Source: an uncultured Bacilli bacterium (GTDB lineage Bacteria > Bacillota_I > Bacilli_A > RF39 > UBA660). Taken from it: a DNA stretch of 10,137 nt. Position numbers and translations under genes: made by a program. The notes under the pieces were generated by a model. The model did no database searches, had not been told where the DNA came from, and saw only the letters and a program-made list of their open reading frames with translations. Below, piece after piece: positions 1 to 5,702 of the stretch; within the stretch, counting starts at the first letter, position 1, and each line of letters starts with the position of its first letter. The DNA is taken from the NCBI GenBank assembly GCA_948629335.1, contig CAPHZB010000051.1, positions 1 through 10,137 on the forward strand, read 5' to 3'.

Positions 1-50
1 GGGTTTATGTGGCTAAAGCCAATGGATATAATCCCCCCGTGCCTAGCATA
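1..50 (+). other. Unidentified structured segment at window edge, possibly the 3' part of an RNA gene
   Basis: No reading frame explains this segment. A GGG at the start can pair with the CCC near position 34, enclosing TTAT/ATAA and then a TGGC-TAAA-GCCA tetraloop hairpin, giving a long irregular stem. The sequence that follows, ending around GTGCCTAGCATA, could be one arm of a stem whose partner lies left of the window. It is less AT-rich than the flanking DNA, as expected for a stable RNA. I cannot assign a family. A 6S-like RNA or another housekeeping RNA is possible, but this is only a guess. No U-tract follows directly. Confidence 0.25.
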
Positions 51-176
51 TTATAAAATTCATATCGATTTTTCTTGTGAAATATAAGTGAAAAGTCAGA
101 GAATTGCCTATAAAAACCTTCATTTTTCTTGTTTTTTGCCCTTTAATTTGATAAACTTATGCATAGGAGGAAATTT

Positions 177-1154
177 ATGAAGAAAAAAATATTACCAATG
201 ATGACCATATGTGGTATACTCTTCGTTACTGGATGTGGTACAAAAGTAAAATTAAAAGACGGAGAAGAAGTAGTAGCATCATTAAAAGATAAACAATTTA
301 CAGCAGAAGAATTATTTGATGAATTAAAGGAAAGATATGGTAGTACAGTATTAACAAATATGGTAGATACTTACATTATCAATACAGAAATTCCTGATGA
401 TAAGGATTATGAAGAAAGTGCGAAAGCAGAACTTTCAAGTACAAAAGCATATTATGAACAGTACAACTATTCATGGGATACAGTTTTAAGTTATTATGGA
501 TTTTCAAACGATGATGATTTTTTAAAAGCTTCTATTGAAAACAATAAAAGAAGTGATATTATAACAAAGTATGTAAAAGAAAAAATCACTGATGATGAAA
601 TAAACGAATATTATGAAAAGGAAATTTATGGAGATTATACTGTAAAACATATCTTAGTAAAACCAGAAACAACAAGTGATATGTCAGAAGATGAAAAGAA
701 AGAGGCAAATGAAAACGCTAAGAAAAAAGCAGAAGAAGCTATTGAAAAATTAAATGAAGGTACTTCTTGGAGTGATGTTGTAAAAGAATACTCTGATGAT
801 GACCAAACAAAAAATGATGATGGAAATCTTCCTGCATTTACAAATGGAGACTACGTTGATTCTTTCTTTGAAGCAACTCTTGAACTAGAAGATGGAAATT
901 ATACTAAGGAACCTGTTGAATCTACCTATGGATATCATATTATTTATAGAGTAAGCGCTACAGAAAAACCATCTTTAGAAAAAGCAAAAGAAACCTGTTT
1001 AGAAAAAATTGCTGCAAATAAATTAAATAATGATGCATCCCTTGCTACAAATACATGGATTGAAATCCGCGAAAAGTATGATCTTGATATTGCTGATTCT
1101 ACCATCAAGGAAGACTACAAAAAATCTCTAACTACAAATCAAGAAGAAAGTTAA
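177..1154 (+). CDS. prsA: PrsA-type foldase lipoprotein with parvulin (PpiC) peptidyl-prolyl isomerase domain
   Basis: The protein has 325 residues. It is an extracytoplasmic chaperone/foldase predicted to be anchored on the outer face of the membrane, where the family helps secreted proteins fold after Sec export. Residues 1-20 form a lipoprotein signal peptide (MKKK, hydrophobic core, lipobox VTGC with Cys20 as lipidation site). Residues about 21-150 are the helical chaperone part. The parvulin domain spans about 152-260, with HILV at 158-161, a GNLPAF loop where GGDLGWF is usual, and YGYHIIY at 251-257. The tail is short and charged. The start was chosen at 177 because AGGAGG lies at 165-170 with 6 nt spacing; an in-frame ATG at 159 lies upstream of that SD. 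A weak -10 (TAAACT, 152-157) lies just upstream. It is slightly longer than Bacillus PrsA (about 290 residues). The 3' end overlaps convergent recX by 4 bp. Confidence 0.9.
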   Translation: MKKKILPMMTICGILFVTGCGTKVKLKDGEEVVASLKDKQFTAEELFDELKERYGSTVLTNMVDTYIINTEIPDDKDYEESAKAELSSTKAYYEQYNYSWDTVLSYYGFSNDDDFLKASIENNKRSDIITKYVKEKITDDEINEYYEKEIYGDYTVKHILVKPETTSDMSEDEKKEANENAKKKAEEAIEKLNEGTSWSDVVKEYSDDDQTKNDDGNLPAFTNGDYVDSFFEATLELEDGNYTKEPVESTYGYHIIYRVSATEKPSLEKAKETCLEKIAANKLNNDASLATNTWIEIREKYDLDIADSTIKEDYKKSLTTNQEES

Positions 1155-1167
1155 TTGCTTTCTTCTT
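1141..1167. terminator. Bidirectional terminator hairpin over the convergent prsA/recX stops
   Basis: AAGAAGAAAG (1141-1150) and CTTTCTTCTT (1158-1167) form a perfect 10-bp inverted repeat around a 7-nt loop, TTAATTG. On the plus strand TTATTT follows the stem; on the minus strand GATTTG follows it. The stop codons of both genes lie in the TTAA at 1151-1154, that is, in the loop. Both arms are coding: they specify the Glu-Glu-Ser end of PrsA and the Glu-Glu-Ser-Asn end of RecX. The stem is AT-rich and the U-tract is imperfect, so termination may be only partial. Confidence 0.6.
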
Positions 1168-1921
1168 TTATTTGGTCTATTTGTTCTTTTAAAAAACCTT
1201 TCTGATACAATCTCTGAACAATATGATATTCTAATTCTTTCCCCTCGTATTTTTTTTCTAATTTACGTTTTACACTTTCGTACTCTTTATATAAAATAGA
1301 TGAATCTTCTTTATACAATTCATCAAAAATTTGGGCAACCATTTCTCCTTCAAATCCCTTTTCTAAAAAATAAGAAATAAGTTTTTGCTTTAAAACACTT
1401 TTTGCATGCTTATGATCTAAGCGTATTTTTTTATCTACCATTTTATATAATGTGTCATAGATTTCTTTCTCTGGTAATGTCGATAAATGTTTTATAATAG
1501 TCTTTTCATCTATTTGATGATTTTCCAATTCCTTTTTAATTTTTAAAGGACCATAGTGAGATAAATAAAATTTATCCGAAATAAAGGACGCACAGAAAAT
1601 ATCATCATTAATTAATCCTTTTTCCTCTAGTGTTTGTATAATTTTATCCTTATCCTCCTCTTTTCCTCCTTTTTTTTCTAAATAGTCTATCATCTCTTTC
1701 TTGCTATGTATACATTTTTCTATATATTTTATTGCATCATTATAAAGAGAATAATATTCTTCATCTTCTTCTATTTTTTTTAAAAGTTCATCATCTATTT
1801 CTTTATGAAATAGAACATTGTTTTTTAAAATAACCTCATCATAAGTTGTAATTGTATGTCCATCCTCGAAAATAATTTTATATTGATTATTTGCCATTTT
1901 CTTTATTTTTTCTACTTTCAA
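1151..1921 (-). CDS. recX: Regulatory protein RecX
   Basis: RecX binds RecA and modulates recombinase filaments during DNA repair. Family features seen, numbered from the TTG start: an N-terminal extension of about 60 residues typical of the Bacillota form, a first repeat at about 63-114 (AIKYIEK, SKKEMIDYLEKKG, GLINDDIFCASFI), then YGPLKIKKELENHQI near 123-137, and two further three-helix repeats to the C-terminus. Length is 256 residues (Bacillus RecX is about 264). Start choice: AGGTGAT (1932-1926) sits 4 nt before TTG at 1921, the same geometry as the neighbouring AGGTGAT genes. The GTG at 1930 and ATG at 1927 overlap this SD but remain possible starts (259 or 258 residues). The gene is monocistronic, with a perfect-consensus promoter containing a LexA-like box. 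It overlaps convergent prsA at the stop. Confidence 0.9.
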   Translation of the reverse strand: MKVEKIKKMANNQYKIIFEDGHTITTYDEVILKNNVLFHKEIDDELLKKIEEDEEYYSLYNDAIKYIEKCIHSKKEMIDYLEKKGGKEEDKDKIIQTLEEKGLINDDIFCASFISDKFYLSHYGPLKIKKELENHQIDEKTIIKHLSTLPEKEIYDTLYKMVDKKIRLDHKHAKSVLKQKLISYFLEKGFEGEMVAQIFDELYKEDSSILYKEYESVKRKLEKKYEGKELEYHIVQRLYQKGFLKEQIDQIKEESN

Positions 1922-1938
1922 ATACATCACCTAAAATT

Positions 1939-1967
1939 ATTATAGTAAACTTTTGTTCGCTTGTCAA
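1939..1967 (-). promoter_or_regulatory. Perfect-consensus SigA-type promoter of recX
   Basis: On the minus strand, TTGACA (1967-1962) is separated by exactly 17 nt from TATAAT (1944-1939), matching the vegetative consensus at all twelve positions. The predicted start of transcription is about 1932, the first A of the recX SD. A promoter this strong on a low-demand repair gene suggests that it is normally repressed, which fits the operator found in its spacer. Confidence 0.85.
1946..1959 (-). promoter_or_regulatory. Putative LexA/DinR SOS box inside the recX promoter
   Basis: On the minus strand this reads CGAACAAAAGTTTA. Against the Bacillus-type SOS box CGAACRNRYGTTYC, 12 of 14 positions fit; the mismatches are the Y in the centre and the last base. 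It fills the 17-nt spacer between -35 and -10 almost exactly, the usual place for a LexA operator. Binding there would block RNA polymerase. LexA itself is not in the window. Confidence 0.6.
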
Positions 1968-1977
1968 GGACAAAGAA

Positions 1978-1998
1978 AAGAAGCATATCACTCTTCTT
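1978..1998 (-). terminator. Weak terminator-like hairpin at the rpoZ stop
   Basis: On the minus strand AAGAAG (1998-1993) pairs with CTTCTT (1983-1978) around a 9-nt loop that contains the rpoZ TGA, and TTCTTTG follows. The stem is only 6 bp and AT-rich, so it is weak. As at prsA/recX, the upstream arm consists of the C-terminal Glu codons. Confidence 0.35.
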
Positions 1999-2194
1999 CT
2001 TCATGTACTTTAATTAAGTTGTTTGACACTTCTTCTAAGGCTCTACCAATTTCTTTAGTGGATGTGTAATCTTTTTCTTTCATCTGCAAATTCCCCTTTT
2101 CTTGCATTTCTTTTGCTCTTTTCGAAACTAAATTCACTAAAAGATATTTTGAACCTACTTGATTTAATAAAATGTCTATTGAAGGATATATCAC
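1988..2194 (-). CDS. rpoZ: DNA-directed RNA polymerase omega subunit
   Basis: The 68-residue protein matches the omega family. YPSIDILLNQVGSKYLLV at the N-terminus binds the beta' subunit region, VSKRAKEM (about 23-30) is the conserved second helix, and IGRALEEV at about 49-56 is the third conserved block, followed by an acidic tail ending in four Glu. Omega stabilises beta' and assists assembly of core RNA polymerase in the cytoplasm. The start is GTG at 2194, supported by AAGGAG (2209-2204) with 9 nt spacing; an overlapping ATG out of frame runs straight into TGA. In many Bacillota rpoZ follows gmk; here it stands alone with its own promoter between a prepilin gene and recX. Confidence 0.92.
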   Translation of the reverse strand: MIYPSIDILLNQVGSKYLLVNLVSKRAKEMQEKGNLQMKEKDYTSTKEIGRALEEVSNNLIKVHEEEE

Positions 2195-2215
2195 ATTCTC
2201 ACGCTCCTTATTTTA

Positions 2216-2244
2216 ATAATATAGGAATATGTATAAAATTTCAA
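2216..2244 (-). promoter_or_regulatory. Promoter of rpoZ
   Basis: TTGAAA (2244-2239), a 17-nt spacer, and TATTAT (2221-2216) on the minus strand. The predicted transcription start is 2209, which is the first A of the AAGGAG SD, so the leader before the SD would be absent. The rest of the 229-nt gap up to the prepilin stop at 2424 contains only AT-rich DNA and two spaced TTGACA motifs at 2260-2275. Confidence 0.65.
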
Positions 2245-2398
2245 CCAAATTTCCTTTATTTGACAAAAGTTGACATTTCTCACTTATAACCTACATAAGA
2301 ATAAAACGCTATCTGTATTCAAATTGTTCACAGATTAATGATTACTTTGATTTTTCTACCATATTTTTATTTGCTATTTTTACACATCTTTAATAAAC

Positions 2399-2423
2399 AA
2401 TCTTAAAATTGGCAGAAAAGATT
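2399..2423 (-). terminator. Weak terminator-like hairpin after the prepilin operon
   Basis: Directly after the TAA of the second prepilin gene, AATCTT (2423-2418) can pair with AAGATT (2404-2399) around a 13-nt loop, followed by GTTTATT. The stem is short and AT-rich. No better terminator was seen between this gene and rpoZ. Confidence 0.25.
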
Positions 2424-3707
2424 TTAGGAAAACATAGATTTTGGTACTGTAATCACTGGACGTACTCCATATCTTTTAAAATCATATGCAACATCAAACG
2501 ACAATTGGCCTCCATAAGAAATAATCGCTGCCCGTGAAACATCTGCGTTTATGGAAAAATCAACCCAATAACCCTGAATGGCCCCGCTCCCTCCATATGC
2601 CTTATTTTCAGATACACAACAACCACGTTCAGACAACCTATCATCTGTACAACCACTTGTATAATCATAAAGCCATGCATATTTACTAGAACATTTTTGT
2701 TTTGCAACCCCTGTTTTCCATTCTGTATATGTTGATCCTTTACCATCTAAGTAATACCACCCTATTTGTATTTCTGAATTTGGTTCTTTCTCACTACTAT
2801 AAATTTTACTTGAATTCCACTTTAAAGTGTCTAACCTATTCGCACCTGTGATTTCTGCCACTTCATCTGCATTCAATAGTCTAACTGTTTTTTTTATGAT
2901 ATCTTCCCAATCATTTGTATCTTGGTCTAATCGATCTTTTACTTCCTTCATAGGAGGAGGATTGGTCCCAGTCCAATTTTTGGATTCTTGATTCCATACT
3001 ACATTTCCTGATGTATTATGATCAAGTATCATCGTATAATTTTTTCCATCATCTTTATAAACATACCATTTCATACAACCTGTTTTAATTAATGTTGGGG
3101 TTCCAAATTCGTTTACATTTGCTAAAGCCTCCTCTTTGGTACACTTTTTACTTATATCTGTTGGATCTAGATAAACTTCTGCTAGATAGGTTTTATCTTT
3201 TGCAACTTCTATCGTCGCCCCACTTTCTATTTTTGGCTCATCTGGAACACTTGGTATCACACTCCCTGTACCATCACATTTATCTAAAAATCCTTTTTGT
3301 GAAGTACATGTCTTAAATTCTTTTGTTGCCATATCCATTTCATAATGGACATAATATGCATTAAATCTTAGATTTGCGGTTTCAACAAAACCATTATTTA
3401 TTTTTATTTCGTTATTTACTCCATTATAAGGCGTATCTCCCTTAATATCTAAGTTTAGAATTACGTCATTATTTTCATCTACAACGGTTTTCCCTTTCAC
3501 TTTATAGATCTTTCCATCTGTATTTTCTATGTTATTAATCATCAACATATTTTCAATTGTATCTACATAAAAGAGTGCACTTTCCTCAGCTGCTTTTTGT
3601 CTTGATTTATTTACTAAACTGAGTATAAGTGGTACCGCAATTAGAGCTATTACTGCAAGTATCACAATAACTGCCAGAAGTTCAATAAGCGTAAATCCTT
3701 TTTTCAT
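2424..3707 (-). CDS. Type IV prepilin-like protein, short paralogue (prepilin B)
   Basis: The 427-residue protein begins MKKGFTLIE, a class-III prepilin peptidase site (cleavage after Gly4, Phe5 methylated, Glu9 conserved), followed by a hydrophobic helix to about residue 31. Residues about 31-155 form the pilin-like region. A Pro-rich linker (PSVPDEPK, 152-159) leads to a second domain at about 165-427 with Trp/Tyr-rich blocks and GVRPVITV near its end, reminiscent of DUF6273/C-type-lectin-like folds; that fold call is inference. Cysteine pairs Cys133/Cys143 and Cys189/Cys211 could form disulfides outside the cell, and further Cys occur in the variable part (339, 353, 363, 364). SD AGAAAGAGGTG lies upstream of ATG 3707, and the gene starts 15 nt after the paralogue's stop, so the two are co-transcribed. 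The first ~230 residues are nearly identical to prepilin A and then diverge. Confidence 0.8.
   Translation of the reverse strand: MKKGFTLIELLAVIVILAVIALIAVPLILSLVNKSRQKAAEESALFYVDTIENMLMINNIENTDGKIYKVKGKTVVDENNDVILNLDIKGDTPYNGVNNEIKINNGFVETANLRFNAYYVHYEMDMATKEFKTCTSQKGFLDKCDGTGSVIPSVPDEPKIESGATIEVAKDKTYLAEVYLDPTDISKKCTKEEALANVNEFGTPTLIKTGCMKWYVYKDDGKNYTMILDHNTSGNVVWNQESKNWTGTNPPPMKEVKDRLDQDTNDWEDIIKKTVRLLNADEVAEITGANRLDTLKWNSSKIYSSEKEPNSEIQIGWYYLDGKGSTYTEWKTGVAKQKCSSKYAWLYDYTSGCTDDRLSERGCCVSENKAYGGSGAIQGYWVDFSINADVSRAAIISYGGQLSFDVAYDFKRYGVRPVITVPKSMFS
3532..3626. repeat. 95-bp identical tract, copy in prepilin B
   Basis: This tract is identical, base for base, to 5485-5579 in the neighbouring prepilin gene. 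It encodes approximately residues 28-59 (SLVNKSRQKAAEES region). The flanking codons differ at many silent positions even though the protein is unchanged, which points to recent gene conversion rather than to selection on the protein alone. Confidence 0.8.
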
Positions 3708-3722
3708 ATTCTACACCTCTTT

Positions 3723-5663
3723 CTAAATTGATAATTCATATGGCTGATTTACGCTTCCATCACCAGACATGGCTTTTAACTTAGCACTGAAAACAAGAAT
3801 TGGACGTGCACCACCATAATCGACCTTATTATCATCACCCCATGTTTGCTTGCCCTCACTATCAATTAAATATCTAGTGGTTCCATTGCCACGTGAGGCT
3901 ATCGTATAAGAGCTATAATTTGTTCTTTTTTCTATCCTCGCCATTAATGTTCCAATTGCTGTCTTAACAAGCTCTGCATCTGTTTTATACCCCTCATCAC
4001 TCTGTCTATTATCTGTTACATATTCACTAGCCTTTGTTGCATCATATCCCATATGTCTTGATCCTACTGTAATTCCCTCTGTTTCATATTGTTTAGCAAT
4101 TTTGTTTAATGTTCCTATATAATTATTATACCCAACCGATCCATAAAAATAGACTTTTTGACTAGAAATATATTCTGATACTACTTCTACTGTACCATCT
4201 TCATTGATTCGTATAACTCTCCACAAATTTAACTCACTTGGATTGATAATAAAATCCTGCGAACGCCCTGTATCTTCTTTTCTTATCGTATAAGATGTAC
4301 TTATAGGCGTATAACTGATGTAATCTCCTAATTTGACCACTTCTTTAAGAACTCCTATTACCTCAGAATCTGGATTATCCCCCTTTTTATCAAATATATT
4401 TTTTGAAACAGTAATAACTGGGCGAATTCCTGCACCATATGAACCAACCGTAGAAAAACTTAGTAGTCCGTATTTATTTACTATCCATGCAGACGTATTA
4501 GCATCAGATCCAGTTGCAAGTACAATAGAGCTTGTCCAATAACCAGATATATAGGCTTTACGTCCTCCTTTAGAATATACATTATCATCTGTTACACTAC
4601 AACCATAACTCCCACATTGATATGTATAGTCATAAACCCATGCATAATTACTTGAACCTAGAGTTTTCGCCACTTGTTTTTGCCAACCTTCTGTATCACT
4701 ATAGTTGGTTCCAGTTCCATCTAAATAAAAGCTCGAAACGTTTTCTGTGTCTGTTATATTCCCTCTAACAAATAATTTAGAAGAATCCCACTTAAGTGTA
4801 TCTTCGCGACTAGCCCCTGTAATCTCTGCTATTTCATCTGCTGTAATCAATCTTGTTGATGTTTTAATTGTATCCTCCCACTTCTCCGTATACCTCTTTA
4901 ATATTTCATTAACTTCTTTCATTCCGTTACGATTATCTCCACTTGAATTCCAATAAACTGTATTGATTATATTATGATCCAATATCATCGTATAATTTTC
5001 TCCGTCATCTTTATAAACATACCATTTCATACATCCACTTACCACCTCTGTGGGTGTACCAAATTCATTCACGTTTGCTAAAGCTTCTTCTTTTGTACAT
5101 GTTTTACTTATATCTGTTGGATCTAGATAAACTTCTGCTAGATAAGTTTTATCTTTGGCTATTTCTATCGTTGGTCCATCTTTTTTTGGTTCATCTGGAA
5201 CACTTGGTGTAATACTCCCTGTTCCATCACATTTATCTAAGAAACCTTTTTGTGAAGTGCATGTTTTAAATTCTTTTGTTTCCATATCCATTTCATAATG
5301 GACATAATAAGCATTAAACCTTAGATTTGCAGTTTCAACAAAACCACTATTTATTTTTATCTCGTTAGTAACTCCATTATAGGGTGTATCTCCTTTAATT
5401 TCTAAGTTTAAAATGACTTCATTATTTTCATCTACAACCGTTTTTCCTTTTACTTTATAGGTTTTTCCATCCGTATTTTCTATATTATTAATCATCAACA
5501 TATTTTCAATTGTATCTACATAAAAGAGTGCACTTTCCTCAGCTGCTTTTTGTCTTGATTTATTTACTAAACTGAGTATTAGTGGTACTGCAATTAGGGC
5601 TATCACTGCTAAAATAACTATTACTGCAAGTAGTTCAATAAGCGTAAATCCTTTTTTTCTCAT
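3723..5663 (-). CDS. Type IV prepilin-like protein, long two-domain paralogue (prepilin A)
   Basis: The 646-residue protein starts MRKKGFTLIE (cleavage after Gly5, Glu10 conserved), with a transmembrane/assembly helix to about residue 32, pilin-like region to about 150, Pro linker (PSVPDEPK), domain 1 at about 165-425 with GYWTSS (374-379) and GIRPVITV (412-419), then an extra domain 2 at about 436-646 with LWRVIRINEDG (480-490), SYTIASRGNG (585-594) and GGARPILVF (617-625). Domain 2 looks like a second copy of the same fold type, as seen in DUF6273-like proteins; this is inference. Start: ATG 5663 is preceded by AAGGAAG (5678-5672) with 8 nt spacing; the upstream in-frame GTG at 5672 overlaps that SD. 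First gene of a two-gene operon with its own promoter. It is probably exported and placed in a pilus or pseudopilus, but no assembly genes lie in the window. Confidence 0.8.
   Translation of the reverse strand: MRKKGFTLIELLAVIVILAVIALIAVPLILSLVNKSRQKAAEESALFYVDTIENMLMINNIENTDGKTYKVKGKTVVDENNEVILNLEIKGDTPYNGVTNEIKINSGFVETANLRFNAYYVHYEMDMETKEFKTCTSQKGFLDKCDGTGSITPSVPDEPKKDGPTIEIAKDKTYLAEVYLDPTDISKTCTKEEALANVNEFGTPTEVVSGCMKWYVYKDDGENYTMILDHNIINTVYWNSSGDNRNGMKEVNEILKRYTEKWEDTIKTSTRLITADEIAEITGASREDTLKWDSSKLFVRGNITDTENVSSFYLDGTGTNYSDTEGWQKQVAKTLGSSNYAWVYDYTYQCGSYGCSVTDDNVYSKGGRKAYISGYWTSSIVLATGSDANTSAWIVNKYGLLSFSTVGSYGAGIRPVITVSKNIFDKKGDNPDSEVIGVLKEVVKLGDYISYTPISTSYTIRKEDTGRSQDFIINPSELNLWRVIRINEDGTVEVVSEYISSQKVYFYGSVGYNNYIGTLNKIAKQYETEGITVGSRHMGYDATKASEYVTDNRQSDEGYKTDAELVKTAIGTLMARIEKRTNYSSYTIASRGNGTTRYLIDSEGKQTWGDDNKVDYGGARPILVFSAKLKAMSGDGSVNQPYELSI
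5485..5579. repeat. 95-bp identical tract, copy in prepilin A
   Basis: Partner of 3532-3626. Both copies lie just downstream (in the coding sense) of the hydrophobic N-terminal helix, about 1.95 kb apart in direct orientation. A shorter identical patch of about 43 bp encodes the YLAEVYLDPTDISK region in both genes. Confidence 0.8.
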
Positions 5664-5692
5664 ATTCTTCACTTCCTTACTCTTATCTAATC

Positions 5693-5701
5693 ATTATAAC
5701 A
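5693..5701 (-). promoter_or_regulatory. Extended -10 promoter of the prepilin operon
   Basis: TGTTATAAT on the minus strand is a TGnTATAAT extended -10 element. No good -35 is present at 16-18 nt, where the deoA coding end lies. Predicted transcription start is about 5686, giving a leader of 23 nt. The element sits in the short gap after the deoA stop (5703), and no terminator separates it from deoA, so read-through from deoA is also likely. Confidence 0.6.
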
Positions 5702-5702
5702 A

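Noticed and set aside
159..176. ATG at 159 as the start of prsA
   Set aside because: It lies upstream of the AGGAGG SD (165-170), which is correctly spaced for ATG 177, and it would put MHRRKF before a normal lipoprotein signal peptide.
2062..2289. Plus-strand open frame of 75 codons
   Set aside because: It is antisense to rpoZ and its promoter, has no SD, and the protein resembles nothing.
2260..2290. Plus-strand promoter from TTGACA at 2260 or 2270
   Set aside because: No -10 hexamer at 16-18 nt spacing and no plus-strand gene downstream before the antisense prepilin region.
2549..2746. Minus-strand open frame inside prepilin B in another frame
   Set aside because: Shadow of the prepilin coding sequence, with no SD and no family features.
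3092..4956. Several short plus-strand open frames opposite the prepilin genes (for example 3092-3316, 4333-4542, 4747-4956)
   Set aside because: They mirror the minus-strand coding frames; no ribosome binding site or recognisable protein.
3532..5579. Repeat pair as an insertion sequence or CRISPR
   Set aside because: The identical segments are coding parts of paralogous genes in direct orientation, without terminal inverted repeats, a transposase or spaced short repeats.
2424..5663. Diversity-generating retroelement target (lectin-like tips near the C-terminus)
   Set aside because: No reverse transcriptase, accessory gene or template repeat is present, and the differences between paralogues are spread over the domain rather than confined to adenine-derived sites.
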